Below are positions 17,163-26,745 of a stretch of DNA of 64,000 nt, one piece after another. The notes beneath the pieces are model-generated. The model was not told the origin of the DNA. It worked only from the letters and a program-made list of their open reading frames with translations, and searched no databases. Origin of the DNA: Flavobacterium chilense (GTDB lineage: Bacteria > Bacteroidota > Bacteroidia > Flavobacteriales > Flavobacteriaceae). The stretch is taken from assembly GCF_001602525.1 (NCBI RefSeq), contig NZ_LSYT01000002.1, forward strand, positions 682,001-746,000, written 5' to 3'. The translations under genes were made by a program, and so were the position numbers. Numbering within the stretch: position 1 is the first letter of the stretch; each line of letters opens with the position of its first letter.

Positions 17163-20100
17163 ATGAGTACAAAATTTACTGAATACAAAGGACTTGACTT
17201 GCCAACTGTAGCTACTGAAGTTCTTGATTTTTGGAAGAAAGAAAATATATTTGAAAAGAGTGTTACAACTCGCGAAGGTGCTGAACCTTTCGTATTTTTT
17301 GAAGGTCCGCCTTCAGCAAACGGATTACCAGGAATTCACCACGTAATGGCGCGTGCGATTAAAGATATTTTTTGCAGATATAAAACTCAAAAAGGTTTTC
17401 AGGTAAAAAGAAAAGCCGGATGGGATACTCACGGTTTGCCTGTAGAATTGGGTACTGAGAAAGAATTAGGAATTACAAAAGAAGATATTGGCAAAACGAT
17501 TTCAATCGAAGAATATAACGAAGCGTGTAAAAAAACCGTTATGCGTTATACGGACGTATGGAATGACTTGACCGAAAAAATGGGATATTGGGTTGATATG
17601 GAAGATCCATATGTGACGTATAAACCAAAATACATGGAATCTGTTTGGTGGCTTTTGAAACAAATCTATGATAAAGGTTTGTTGTACAAAGGATACACGA
17701 TTCAGCCTTATTCTCCAAAGGCTGGAACAGGATTGTCTTCTCACGAAGTAAATCAGCCTGGAGCTTACCGCGATGTTACAGATACTACGATTGTAGCACA
17801 ATTCAAAACTTTGCCAGAAACGCTTCCAAGCTTTTTACAAGGTTTTGGAGATATTCACATTTTGGCCTGGACGACAACTCCTTGGACATTGCCTTCAAAC
17901 ACAGCTTTGACAGTTGGACCAAAAATCGATTATGTTTTAGTTAAAACTTTCAATCAATATACTTTTGAGCCAATCAATGTGATTTTGGCTAAAAACTTAG
18001 TTGGAAAACAATTCGGAAAAGGATTTTTCTTAAGTGAAGATGACGCTGATTTTGACAATGTGAAAAACGGCGACAAGAAACTTCCATACAAAATCTTAAC
18101 TGAAGCAAAAGGAGCAGATTTAGTAGAAATCCGTTACGAACAATTATTGCCTTATGTATTGCCTTATCAAAATGCTGAAAATGCATTTAGAGTAATTGCC
18201 GGAGATTTCGTTACTACAGAAGACGGAACAGGAATTGTGCATACAGCGCCGACTTTTGGTGCAGATGATGCTAAAGTAGCAAAAGAAGCAAAACCTGAAG
18301 TTCCACCAATGTTGGTTTTGGATGAAGAAGGAAATGCAGTTCCATTGGTTGATTTACAAGGAAAATTCACTTCACATTTAGGTGATTTAGCTGGTAAATA
18401 CGTTAAAAACGAATATTACGATGCAGGACAAGCTCCAGAGAAATCTGTAGATGTTGAAATCGCAATTCGTTTAAAAGAAGAAAACAAAGCTTTTAAAGTT
18501 GAGAAATACGTGCACAGTTATCCACACAGCTGGAGAACCGACGAGCCGTTATTATATTATCCTCTAGATTCATGGTTTATCAAAGTAACCGATGTAAAAG
18601 ATAGAATGTTCGACCTGAACGAGACTATCAATTGGAAGCCTAAATCTACTGGTGAAGGACGTTTTGGAAACTGGCTTAAAAATGCCAACGACTGGAACTT
18701 ATCTCGTTCTAGATATTGGGGAATTCCGTTGCCAATTTGGAGAACTGAAGACAAAAAAGAAGAAGTTCTTATTGGTTCTGTTGAAGAATTGTACAATGCG
18801 ATTGAGAAATCTATCGAAGCAGGTTTTCAAAAAGAAAATCCGTTTAAAGGTTTTGAAATCGGAAATATGTCTGAATCAAATTATGATTTAATTGATTTAC
18901 ACAAAAATGTAGTGGATCAAATTACTTTAGTTTCAGCTTCTGGCCAGCCAATGAAACGCGAGAGCGATTTAATTGATGTTTGGTTCGATTCTGGAGCAAT
19001 GCCGTATGCACAATGGCATTATCCTTTTGAAAATCAAGATAAAATCGATGGAAACAAAGATTTTCCTGCGAATTTCATTGCAGAAGGAGTAGATCAAACA
19101 CGTGGATGGTTTTATACATTACACGCAATCGGAACTTTGGTTTTTGATAAAGTAGCGTATAAAAATGTAGTTTCAAACGGTTTGGTTTTAGATAAAAACG
19201 GAATTAAAATGTCTAAGAGTAAAGGAAATACGATAGACCCGTTTAAAACCATTGAAGAATACGGTCCTGATGCCACACGTTGGTATATGATTATGAATGC
19301 AAATCCTTGGGATAACTTGAAGTTTGACCTTGAAGGAATTGCTGAAGTTCGCCGTAAATTTTTCGGAACATTATATAATACCTATTCTTTCTTCTCGTTA
19401 TATGCAAACATTGATGGATTCAAATATGCTGAAGCAGAAATTCCATTAAACGAAAGACCGGAAATCGATCAGTGGATTATTTCTGAACTTCATACCTTAA
19501 TCAAATTCGTGGATGAATGTTATGAAGATTATGAACCAACAAAAGCTACAAGAGCAATTTCTGACTTCGTTCAGGAAAATTTAAGTAACTGGTATGTTCG
19601 TTTGTGTCGTCGTCGTTTCTGGAAAGGGGATTATGCACAGGATAAAATTGCAGCATATCAAACACTTTATACTTGCCTGTTAACAATCAGTAAATTAAGT
19701 GCTCCTGTTGCTCCTTTCTTTATGGATAAATTGTACAGAGATTTGACAAATTCCACTAAAACCGAAGAATTTGCCAGTGTTCACTTGGCTGAGTTTCCAA
19801 AATTTGTCGAAAACTTTGTTAATAAAACGTTAGAAAGCAAAATGCAGAAGGCTCAAACCATATCATCTTTGGTCTTGTCACTTCGTAAAAAGGAAATGAT
19901 TAAAGTGCGTCAACCTCTGCAAAAGGTAATGATTCCGGTACTTGACGAGAATCAGAGAGCTGAGATCGAGGCTATTTCTGACTTAGTAAAAGCCGAAGTA
20001 AACGTGAAAGAAATCATACTTTTAGATGATGATTCGGGTATTTTAGTAAAACAAATTAAGCCTAATTTTAAAGCACTTGGACCACGTTTTGGAAAGGATA

Positions 20101-20564
20101 TGGGTTTGATTTCTAGGGAGATACAAGGTTTTTCTGCGGATCAGATCAATGAATTAGACAAGCAGGGAACGTTAGATATTGTAATTGCTGGAAATAGTGT
20201 AACTTTATCACTAGAAGACGTCGAAATAACATCTCAGGATATTGAAGGATGGCTGGTTGCAAACTCTAACGGAATTACAGTTGCACTTGATATCACAATT
20301 TCTGAAGAATTAAAAAATGAAGGAATCGCAAGAGAGTTAGTAAACAGAATTCAGAATATCCGTAAAGATTCAGGATTTGAAGTTACTGATAAAATTAAGG
20401 TTCAAATAAAAAGTAACGGTATATTAGAACAAGCCGTCTTAAAAAATGAAGACTATATTAAGTCTGAGACACTGACAGATGATTTGGTTTTTGTTGACGC
20501 TTTAGAAAGCGGCACAGAAATTGAGTTTGATGATATTAAAACAATGATATTAATTTCAAAATAG
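17163..20564 (+). CDS. ileS: Isoleucyl-tRNA synthetase
   Basis: A 1133-residue class I aminoacyl-tRNA synthetase that charges tRNA-Ile. The ATP site motifs are GIHH at residues 57-60 (the HIGH motif) and KMSKS at 682-686. The editing domain lies between them (LAWTTTPWTLPSNTALTVG region) and the anticodon-binding region follows (LSNWYVRLCRRRFWKG). The length above 1000 residues and the C-terminal DUF5915-type region indicate the eukaryote-like IleS class found in Bacteroidota. The DksA-like gene begins seven bases after the stop, so the two are very likely one transcript. Confidence 0.97.
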   Translation: MSTKFTEYKGLDLPTVATEVLDFWKKENIFEKSVTTREGAEPFVFFEGPPSANGLPGIHHVMARAIKDIFCRYKTQKGFQVKRKAGWDTHGLPVELGTEKELGITKEDIGKTISIEEYNEACKKTVMRYTDVWNDLTEKMGYWVDMEDPYVTYKPKYMESVWWLLKQIYDKGLLYKGYTIQPYSPKAGTGLSSHEVNQPGAYRDVTDTTIVAQFKTLPETLPSFLQGFGDIHILAWTTTPWTLPSNTALTVGPKIDYVLVKTFNQYTFEPINVILAKNLVGKQFGKGFFLSEDDADFDNVKNGDKKLPYKILTEAKGADLVEIRYEQLLPYVLPYQNAENAFRVIAGDFVTTEDGTGIVHTAPTFGADDAKVAKEAKPEVPPMLVLDEEGNAVPLVDLQGKFTSHLGDLAGKYVKNEYYDAGQAPEKSVDVEIAIRLKEENKAFKVEKYVHSYPHSWRTDEPLLYYPLDSWFIKVTDVKDRMFDLNETINWKPKSTGEGRFGNWLKNANDWNLSRSRYWGIPLPIWRTEDKKEEVLIGSVEELYNAIEKSIEAGFQKENPFKGFEIGNMSESNYDLIDLHKNVVDQITLVSASGQPMKRESDLIDVWFDSGAMPYAQWHYPFENQDKIDGNKDFPANFIAEGVDQTRGWFYTLHAIGTLVFDKVAYKNVVSNGLVLDKNGIKMSKSKGNTIDPFKTIEEYGPDATRWYMIMNANPWDNLKFDLEGIAEVRRKFFGTLYNTYSFFSLYANIDGFKYAEAEIPLNERPEIDQWIISELHTLIKFVDECYEDYEPTKATRAISDFVQENLSNWYVRLCRRRFWKGDYAQDKIAAYQTLYTCLLTISKLSAPVAPFFMDKLYRDLTNSTKTEEFASVHLAEFPKFVENFVNKTLESKMQKAQTISSLVLSLRKKEMIKVRQPLQKVMIPVLDENQRAEIEAISDLVKAEVNVKEIILLDDDSGILVKQIKPNFKALGPRFGKDMGLISREIQGFSADQINELDKQGTLDIVIAGNSVTLSLEDVEITSQDIEGWLVANSNGITVALDITISEELKNEGIARELVNRIQNIRKDSGFEVTDKIKVQIKSNGILEQAVLKNEDYIKSETLTDDLVFVDALESGTEIEFDDIKTMILISK

Positions 20565-20571
20565 TTATAAA

Positions 20572-20952
20572 ATGATAGATGAAATTACAAGATACTCTGA
20601 TTCAGATTTAGCAGAGTTCAAAGAAATAATTCAGGCGAAAATAAAAAAAGCACAAGAAGATCTTGATTTAATTAAGAGTGCTTACATGAATGATTTGAAT
20701 AACGGAACTGACGATACTTCTCCAACTTTTAAAGCTTTTGAAGAAGGAAGTGAGACAATGTCTAAAGAAGCAAACTCTCAGTTGGCGATCAGACAGGAAA
20801 AATTCATTCGTGATTTAAAAAACGCGCTTTTCCGTGTAGAAAATAAAACATACGGTATTTGCAAAGTAACAGGTAAATTAATTAGCAAAGAAAGGCTTAA
20901 AATCGTTCCTCATGCAACAATGAGTATCGAAGCCAAAAACTTGCAGAGATAA
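20572..20952 (+). CDS. DksA/TraR-like protein with degenerate zinc finger
   Basis: The 126-residue protein has the DksA plan: a long N-terminal coiled coil (residues 5-90) and a C-terminal finger region. DksA proteins enter the secondary channel of RNA polymerase and adjust transcription, often with ppGpp. In the finger only one of four cysteines is kept: YGICKVTG replaces CxxC and ATMSIEAKN stands where the second CxxC would be. Such cysteine-poor forms are usual in Bacteroidota. It sits between ileS (7 bp upstream) and a terminator, with lspA further on. Confidence 0.88.
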   Translation: MIDEITRYSDSDLAEFKEIIQAKIKKAQEDLDLIKSAYMNDLNNGTDDTSPTFKAFEEGSETMSKEANSQLAIRQEKFIRDLKNALFRVENKTYGICKVTGKLISKERLKIVPHATMSIEAKNLQR

Positions 20953-20971
20953 TAAAAATATCTATTGAAAT

Positions 20972-20999
20972 AAGCGCTCCTTTTAGGGGCGTTTTTTTG
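20972..20999 (+). terminator. Terminator after the DksA-like gene
   Basis: AAGCGCTCC (20972-20980) pairs with GGGGCGTTT (20986-20994), allowing G-T pairs, and runs into seven T. It closes the ileS-dksA-like unit. Confidence 0.85.
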
Positions 21000-21145
21000 T
21001 TTAATGTTTGTTGAGATTCAAAAGAATCTGATTTGTTATCTTTTGAAAGAATTTGATTGCAATTGCACGGGAAGTATGTATATGAAGGCTTTTTTATTTT
21101 GTAAGAAGAAATTGAGATTGGGCTTAAGATATAATAATATAAAGT

Positions 21146-21186
21146 CTTAATTAGAACTGTCCTTTGTTAGGGCAGTTCTAATTAAG
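21146..21186 (-). terminator. Long hairpin after the first Roadblock pair
   Basis: CTTAATTAGAACTGTCC (21146-21162) and the complementary GGGCAGTTCTAATTAAG (21170-21186) form a 17-bp stem with one G-T pair and a seven-base loop. It follows the stop of the minus-strand gene at 21203 by 16 bases and probably terminates it, although the T tract is short. Confidence 0.75.
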
Positions 21187-21202
21187 AAAAATAAACCTGA
21201 AA

Positions 21203-21583
21203 TTAGGCTAGATTTTTTTCTAAATCAGCTTTGTGTTTTCTTAAAACCGCTCTTGTCATTCCAAGATTTGCTTTGCTTGCATCAGCAGCAAGATAAATCA
21301 TGAATTTTTTGTTTGGTGAAATGTCAATAATGTGAATTTGGTTTGAAAGTGTAATCAAAATATCTTCAATATCCTGATTTAAATTTAATGCTTTTACGGC
21401 ACTTAATTTTGCTTTTACAACCTCCAGATTGTAGGCAGCTGCAAGTTCAGGATCAAATGCAGGATCTATTGTCAGGTTTCCGTAGCTTAATCCTGATTCA
21501 ATTTCGGTTACAGCGACAGCGATAAAGCCGTTTACGTTAGTTTTCATCTCATTTAAAAAAACGTTTAAGAAGTCGTTACTCAT
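21203..21583 (-). CDS. Roadblock/LC7-like protein, second gene of module 1
   Basis: A 126-residue soluble protein. The pattern of a strand NGFIAVAVTEIESGLSYG, a helix with PELAAAYNLEVVKAKLSAVKAL, then DILITLSNQIHIIDISPN and FMIYLAADASKANLGMTR fits the Roadblock/LC7 (longin-like) fold, which in other bacteria serves as partner or GAP of Ras-like GTPases (MglB) or as scaffold. It is strongly similar to the protein at 33797-34171: both have NGFIAV-VTE-E-G-SY, FDPELA-AYNLEVVKAKL, DILITL--QIHIID and KANLG-TRA. It follows its partner gene at 21617 by 33 bp on the same strand. The specific role is unknown. Confidence 0.75.
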   Translation of the reverse strand: MSNDFLNVFLNEMKTNVNGFIAVAVTEIESGLSYGNLTIDPAFDPELAAAYNLEVVKAKLSAVKALNLNQDIEDILITLSNQIHIIDISPNKKFMIYLAADASKANLGMTRAVLRKHKADLEKNLA

Positions 21584-21616
21584 AGTTTGTTGGGGTTTGT
21601 TGTTAATGGATTTATG

Positions 21617-21973
21617 TTATTTTAATAGGGAATTTTTACTTAATTCAGTTGCGACTTCATCAGTCGATCGCATTAATAGCCCCAAATTACTTCCGTCTTT
21701 TGAAAATGCTATTATAAAGTTTGTACCGCTTATTTTGTTTCCAATAACAACACCTTCTGAGGTTTTTAAAAAGAGTTGTTTTAAAGCGCCTTTATCCAGA
21801 TCTAATAAAAACTTTTCGCTCATAGATAAAATGGCAGCGCTCATTGCAGCAATGCTATCTCCATAGTCTAAATGCAGTGATGTGATTAGTTTTCCTTTTC
21901 CATTTAAGATTAAGGCAGCAGAAGATTTAGTATTAACTAGAAAATCGTTTAGAGTAGTGGTGATTTCATTCAT
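21617..21973 (-). CDS. Roadblock/LC7-like protein, first gene of module 1
   Basis: A 118-residue soluble protein with a Roadblock-like order of elements: SAALILNGKGKLITSLHLDYGDSIAAMSAAILSMSEKF (only quoted in parts: ILNGKGKLI, DSIAAMSAAILSMSE), then LKQLFLKTSEGVVIGNKI and a last strand-helix LGLLMRSTDEVATEL. It matches the product of 33458-33778 in the same positions (AAM---IL-MS, DL--G-LKQ, G-V--, LGLL-R). The gene is transcribed divergently from the small basic protein gene at 22155 with a 181-bp spacer. A -7 element TATATTTG on the minus strand lies at 22077-22084. No GTPase gene is nearby. Confidence 0.78.
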   Translation of the reverse strand: MNEITTTLNDFLVNTKSSAALILNGKGKLITSLHLDYGDSIAAMSAAILSMSEKFLLDLDKGALKQLFLKTSEGVVIGNKISGTNFIIAFSKDGSNLGLLMRSTDEVATELSKNSLLK

Positions 21974-22053
21974 ATTTTTGTAGGATTTGAGGGGAGTTGT
22001 TAAATTCGTTTCATTTTCATGTGGTATTGGTAGGAAATATGATTTTTGTTCTA

Positions 22054-22084
22054 AACAAGTGTTAATTTTTTATAAACAAATATA
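22054..22084 (-). promoter_or_regulatory. Promoter element and shared motif of Roadblock module 1
   Basis: The minus strand carries TATATTTG (22077-22084), matching TAnnTTTG. Downstream of it lies the quasi-palindrome AACAAGTGTT (plus strand, 22054-22063; arms AACA and TGTT). The same ten bases occur in the divergent spacer of module 2 at 33388-33397, which makes it a candidate shared operator. Confidence 0.45.
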
Positions 22085-22154
22085 AATTAAATTATGTATC
22101 ATTGTAATACCAAATCATTAATAATTTATTTATTTAACACAAAAAACTTACACA

Positions 22155-22370
22155 ATGGCTAAAGTATTGAAATTCAAAGAAGTAAACTCTGATGTCGAAA
22201 GTAGAATGAAAGATTTCGAAAAAATTCGTATTAAGTTTAAAGCTGATGTTAAAAAAGCCGAAGCGAAAAAGGCAGCGGCCGGAAAAGAAGGAAAAGGATT
22301 GCTGAAATCAATCTCGGAATTTTTTAGTGACAATCCTAAAACACCAGCGAAACCTGTTGCTAAAAAATAA
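22155..22370 (+). CDS. Small basic protein, divergent gene of Roadblock module 1
   Basis: A 71-residue lysine- and alanine-rich protein (pI clearly basic) with a predicted helix through SDVESRMKDFEKIRIKF, a KKAEAKKAAAGKEGKG linker, the short motif GLLKSISEFF and a proline-lysine tail. There is no signal peptide or membrane segment. It starts 181 bp from the divergent Roadblock-like gene. Its pattern E-V-x-x-D-V-x-x-R-M-x-x-F-x-K-I-R-I can be aligned without gaps with the 47-residue product at 33028-33171, which lies in the same divergent position in module 2. A strong terminator follows. Function unknown. Confidence 0.75.
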   Translation: MAKVLKFKEVNSDVESRMKDFEKIRIKFKADVKKAEAKKAAAGKEGKGLLKSISEFFSDNPKTPAKPVAKK

Positions 22371-22427
22371 ATCATATTTACATTTAAAACCCGATTAAAA
22401 TCAATTTAGTTTTATTACAAAAGAATT

Positions 22428-22453
22428 AACGCTCCTTAAGGAGCGTTTTTTTT
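22428..22453 (+). terminator. Terminator before lspA
   Basis: AACGCTCC, a TTAA loop and GGAGCGTT form a perfect 8-bp stem followed by a T run. It ends the small basic protein gene at 22155. Confidence 0.9.
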
Positions 22454-22464
22454 GATTTAATTGT

Positions 22465-22472
22465 TACTTTTG
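22465..22472 (+). promoter_or_regulatory. -7 element for lspA
   Basis: TACTTTTG matches TAnnTTTG and lies 19 bases before the ATG of lspA at 22492, immediately after the preceding terminator. The -33 part is not evident because it would fall in the terminator T tract. Confidence 0.55.
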
Positions 22473-22491
22473 CCCATCAAAATTTTATAAA

Positions 22492-23100
22492 ATGTCATTA
22501 AGAAAAGCATATTTACTTATATTTTTAGTTTTAATTGTCGATCAGCTTTCAAAAATCTATGTGAAAACAAATTTTACATTAGATTATCCGGATAATGAAG
22601 TTAAGATTTTTGATTGGTTTAGAATTCACTTTATTGAAAATGAAGGAATGGCCTGGGGAACAAAAATACCAGGAGAATATGGTAAATTGATTTTGACGGT
22701 TTTTAGAATTTTTGCAGTATTCGGGATCGGATACTGGCTGGCTGACTCCGTAAAAAAACGTCATTCTACTTATTTGATCGTAGCTATAGCATTGATTTTT
22801 GCTGGTGCTGCCGGAAATATAATTGATTCTGTTTTTTATGGAGTTATTTTTGATGACAGTCATGGTAAGCTGGCAACCATTTTTTCTCCTGAACCTTACG
22901 GAACCTGGTTTCATGGTTTAGTGGTTGATATGTTTTATTTTCCAATCTGGAAAGGTCAGTTGCCAGAATGGTTTCCATATTGGGGAGGTGAAGAAGTGTC
23001 TTTTTTTAATGCTATTTTTAATGTTGCCGATGTGGCAATTTCTACAGGAGTTGGTATTTTGCTTGTTTTTAACAAAAGAGCTTTTCCAAAAACGGCATAA
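22492..23100 (+). CDS. lspA: Lipoprotein signal peptidase (SPase II)
   Basis: A 202-residue inner-membrane aspartic protease that removes signal peptides from lipoproteins. Four membrane helices are visible (about 5-23, 65-85, 94-112, 172-195). The catalytic aspartates are Asp112 in GNIIDS and Asp180 in NVADVAIS, and the N-terminal DQLSK motif is present at 17-21. It is longer than the E. coli enzyme (164), with an insertion between helices three and four that is common in Bacteroidota. In related genomes lspA follows dksA directly; here the Roadblock module lies between them. Confidence 0.95.
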   Translation: MSLRKAYLLIFLVLIVDQLSKIYVKTNFTLDYPDNEVKIFDWFRIHFIENEGMAWGTKIPGEYGKLILTVFRIFAVFGIGYWLADSVKKRHSTYLIVAIALIFAGAAGNIIDSVFYGVIFDDSHGKLATIFSPEPYGTWFHGLVVDMFYFPIWKGQLPEWFPYWGGEEVSFFNAIFNVADVAISTGVGILLVFNKRAFPKTA

Positions 23101-23129
23101 CATCGCTGTAATTTAATCTTTGAAAATAA

Positions 23130-23429
23130 ATGCTTGAAAAATACAAAGATAATAAGTCGCATTTTGTAATTAGATTTATTGTCTTTCTCAGTATTATTTT
23201 GAGTTTTGTATTATTCAGTATACTTTTTATAAATTCTGATCAGAGATCTTGTCTTGGTCCTCCGGAGCTTTTACCATTTGTTTTTATTGGTTTTCCTGTA
23301 ATTACTTTTTTGCTATTAGCAGATCTGGTCGTTTTGGGATTTTTAAAAGCACTCAATTGGGAAAAAGTATTTATAAATTCAGGCTTATTCTCAAGTATGA
23401 TTCTTTATTTCATTCTGATTTTTAGTTAA
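23130..23429 (+). CDS. Small membrane protein, unknown
   Basis: A 99-residue protein with three predicted membrane helices (about 13-33, 45-68 and 80-98) and a short loop NSDQRSCLGPPELLP. No family is recognised. It starts 29 bp after lspA on the same strand and ends 76 bp before the AddA-type gene, so it may ride on the lspA transcript. Codon use looks like its neighbours, which supports a real gene. Confidence 0.6.
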   Translation: MLEKYKDNKSHFVIRFIVFLSIILSFVLFSILFINSDQRSCLGPPELLPFVFIGFPVITFLLLADLVVLGFLKALNWEKVFINSGLFSSMILYFILIFS

Positions 23430-23505
23430 ATTTTCTTTGTTCTGTTTTTTTTGATGTCAATAGTGCAATAGAAATGTTATTTTTACCATACAAACAAACA
23501 AGCTT

Positions 23506-26500
23506 ATGCAAAGCCCATCTTTTTCTATTTATGATGCGTCTGCAGGCTCAGGAAAGACCTATACCCTGGTTAAAGAATATCTTAAAATTATTCTTTCTTC
23601 TCCTAAAAATGACGCTTATCGAAATATTCTGGCTATAACTTTTACTAATAAAGCGGTTCATGAAATGAAAAGCCGTATTGTGGGAAGCTTGTCTGAATTT
23701 GCAAAAGAAGCACCTTCTGCAAAAGCTGTGGATTTAATGGAAGATTTATCCCGCGACACTGGGCTTTCTGTAATCAAGATCAAAACAAAATCTCAAAATA
23801 TTATCAAGCATCTAATTCATAATTATGCTGCATTTGATATTTCTACAATAGATAAATTTACACACAAGGTGGTTCGTGCTTTTGCACATGACCTTAATTT
23901 GCCAATGACATTTGAAGTCACTCTGGATACAGAAAATTTATTGATTGAAGCCGTTGATGCAATTATTGCCCAGGCTGGGCAAGATGAAACATTGACAAAA
24001 CTGCTGATCGATTTTACGATGGAAAAAACCGACGATGATAAAAGTTGGGATGTTTCTCGCGAGATTCTTGAAACCGGAAGATTGGTTTTGAATGAAAATA
24101 ATCGTAATGAGATCCTGCATTTTCAAGATAAATCTATTGAAGAATTTGTAGAAATCAAAAAGAAAATGCTGGGGCTCTGCAAAGACCTAGAAGCAGAAAA
24201 TGAACAATTTGCAACTGAGGCTCTCGCTTTAATTGATAAAAACGGAATTGATTTAAAATCATTTTCAAGAGGGACCTTTCCAAATCATTTAGAAAGTATA
24301 CGAGATGGAAAATTTAACCCTCGTAATAAAACTTTTCATGAGTTTGATGATATTGCAATAAATAAAACAGCAAAAGATCGTGCTTTGATCGAAAATTTGA
24401 TTCCTGAACTGTTGCTTGCTCTCGAAAAAGTTTATAAGAATTTCGAGAAAAGAGATTTTTATAAAGCATTTCTAAAAAATATAACACCACTCTCTCTTTT
24501 AAATACAGTTAGTAATGAATTGGCTAAAATACAATCAGAACAAAATGTTTTGTCGATTTCAGAGTTCAATGCAATTATTCACAGAGAAATTCAGAACCAG
24601 CCCGCGCCATTTATTTATGAGCGTTTAGGAGAGCGTTATCGTCATTTTTTTATTGATGAGTTTCAGGATACTTCGGAAATGCAATGGCAGAACTTAATTC
24701 CATTGATACATAATTCCCTTTCCGGTGAAGATGATTTTGGAAATAAAGGGACTTTGATGATTGTGGGAGATCCAAAGCAGTCTATTTACCGTTGGAGAGG
24801 AGGAAAAGCAGAGCAGTTTATTGAATTAGGAAAAGAAGAAAACGCTTTTTTTAATCACGAAAAACAAGTTAAGCATTTAGATACCAATTATCGAAGTTAT
24901 AGTGAGGTAATCAATTTTAATAATGCCTTTTTTAAATTGATCTCGACTGAATTTTCAAATGCCGATTATAAAGATTTGTATGAAAATCATAGTTTTCAAA
25001 ACTCAAATTCAAAAAAAGGTGGATATGTCAATATCTCTTTTCTTCCAATAATTGAAAAAAATGAATTTGCAGATGAAGAAGAAGTGGTTGATAAATCAGA
25101 TTTGTATGTTTTGGCAACTTTAAATACAATTCAGAAAGTAATTCGCGAAGGTTTTGAATATAAAGATATTGTAATTCTGACCAGAAAAAGAGATCAGGGA
25201 ATTGCAATTGCAAATTACTTAACAGAACAAAACATTCCGCTTTTGTCTTCAGAAACATTAATGATTCAAAACGCGACAGAAGTTCGTTTAATTGTTTATT
25301 TGCTGAAATATCTAAATAATAGTGCTGATTTAGAATCAAAAGCTAAGTTTCTGCATTTTTTAGCACTCAATACAATAATTGAAATGCCGATTCATGATTT
25401 TATTGCTGAGGGAATGGAGCAGAAAATCGAAAAAGATTTTGAGAAGTGGCTTTTGACTTTTGATGTTTTGCTTTCTTTTGAAGATGTTCGTAAAAAATCA
25501 TTGTATGAAGCTGTTGAAATTATAATTTCAAAATTTATACTTCCCTCTGAAGGAAATGCCTATGTGCAATTTTTTCTTGATATTGTCTTAGAAAGAGATA
25601 TTAGGAATCAGGCAGGAATAGCTGATTTTTTAAGTTTTTGGGATAAAAATGGAGATAGATTCAGTATTCCTTCTCCGGAAGGAAACAATGCAGTTCGAAT
25701 AATGACAATTCATAAATCGAAAGGTTTGGAATTTCCGGTGGTTATTATGCCGTTTGCAGAAGAAGATTATAATCGAAAACCAAAAGATAAATTATGGCTT
25801 GATACAGATGATGCTAATCTGGATGTTCCAAAGGCTTTGATAGATAATAGCAGTGCCGTTGAGGGTTTTGGAGAAAATGCTTCGGCAGTTTTTAATTTGA
25901 AAAAGCAGGAAGAATTATTGGATAATATTAATGTTTTGTATGTAGCGTTAACACGTGCAGAAGAACAATTGTATGTTATTTCACAATCATTAAAAGAAAG
26001 AAAAGATGGTGAACTTCCAAACAATATGGCTTCTTTTTTTATAAAATATCTAATTCATGAAGGAATTTATGATGCTGAAAAATTAGAATATGAATTTGGA
26101 AATAAAACCAGATTATCGGTTTCTGCAAAGTCAATTGATTTAGTAAAGTCAATACCGTTCGTTGCAGATGTTTTGAAACCAAAAAATATTAAAATCGCAC
26201 AACGGGAAGCTTTAATGTGGGGAACGCATCAGCAAGAAGCAATAGCTTACGGAAATATAGTTCATGAGATTTTGGCCTTTGTAAAAGATAAATCTGATGT
26301 TGATCTGGCAATTACAAAAGCAATTGAAAATGGTTTAATTACGCTTGATCAAGTAAGCTTGGTGAAAAAATCTGTTCAGGAGATTGTAAATCATCCTGAG
26401 CTGAGTGTTTGCTTTAATGGAGATTATGTGATTTTAAATGAACAAACCATTGTTCAGAAAGAGGGAAGAATTTTGAAACCGGACCGAATTGTTTTAACCC

Positions 26501-26664
26501 CAAATAAAGAAGCTTATCTTTTGGATTATAAAACAGGTGTAGTAAATTCAAAATACTCGCAACAAATTCAAGAATATCAGGATGCTATTGAAAATTTAGG
26601 ATACAAAGTGTTAAAAAAAGCATTGGTGTATATAGGAACAGAAATCGATGTAGTAAATTTGTGA
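23506..26664 (+). CDS. addA: AddA/RecB-type UvrD helicase-nuclease
   Basis: A 1052-residue double-strand break processing enzyme. The helicase part begins with Walker A ASAGSGKTYTL (residues 11-21), then TFTNKAVHEMKSRI (motif Ia), FFIDEFQDTSEMQW (Walker B, about 382-395), VGDPKQSIYRWRGG (motif III), IMTIHKSKGLEFPVVI and NVLYVALTRAEEQLYV. The C-terminal PD-(D/E)XK nuclease is visible as ILKPDRIVL and YLLDYKTG near residues 990-1020. In Bacteroidota this protein works with the AddB-like nuclease encoded here at 29579, feeding RecA-dependent repair. The two are separated by kbl and an ompA-family gene. Confidence 0.92.
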   Translation: MQSPSFSIYDASAGSGKTYTLVKEYLKIILSSPKNDAYRNILAITFTNKAVHEMKSRIVGSLSEFAKEAPSAKAVDLMEDLSRDTGLSVIKIKTKSQNIIKHLIHNYAAFDISTIDKFTHKVVRAFAHDLNLPMTFEVTLDTENLLIEAVDAIIAQAGQDETLTKLLIDFTMEKTDDDKSWDVSREILETGRLVLNENNRNEILHFQDKSIEEFVEIKKKMLGLCKDLEAENEQFATEALALIDKNGIDLKSFSRGTFPNHLESIRDGKFNPRNKTFHEFDDIAINKTAKDRALIENLIPELLLALEKVYKNFEKRDFYKAFLKNITPLSLLNTVSNELAKIQSEQNVLSISEFNAIIHREIQNQPAPFIYERLGERYRHFFIDEFQDTSEMQWQNLIPLIHNSLSGEDDFGNKGTLMIVGDPKQSIYRWRGGKAEQFIELGKEENAFFNHEKQVKHLDTNYRSYSEVINFNNAFFKLISTEFSNADYKDLYENHSFQNSNSKKGGYVNISFLPIIEKNEFADEEEVVDKSDLYVLATLNTIQKVIREGFEYKDIVILTRKRDQGIAIANYLTEQNIPLLSSETLMIQNATEVRLIVYLLKYLNNSADLESKAKFLHFLALNTIIEMPIHDFIAEGMEQKIEKDFEKWLLTFDVLLSFEDVRKKSLYEAVEIIISKFILPSEGNAYVQFFLDIVLERDIRNQAGIADFLSFWDKNGDRFSIPSPEGNNAVRIMTIHKSKGLEFPVVIMPFAEEDYNRKPKDKLWLDTDDANLDVPKALIDNSSAVEGFGENASAVFNLKKQEELLDNINVLYVALTRAEEQLYVISQSLKERKDGELPNNMASFFIKYLIHEGIYDAEKLEYEFGNKTRLSVSAKSIDLVKSIPFVADVLKPKNIKIAQREALMWGTHQQEAIAYGNIVHEILAFVKDKSDVDLAITKAIENGLITLDQVSLVKKSVQEIVNHPELSVCFNGDYVILNEQTIVQKEGRILKPDRIVLTPNKEAYLLDYKTGVVNSKYSQQIQEYQDAIENLGYKVLKKALVYIGTEIDVVNL

Positions 26665-26745
26665 AAAAATTAATCAGATGTTAAAGGTTTGATTTAGTCT
26701 TTTTAAGGTTAAGTTGTTAATTTTTAACGTTTTAAATAAGTGAAA

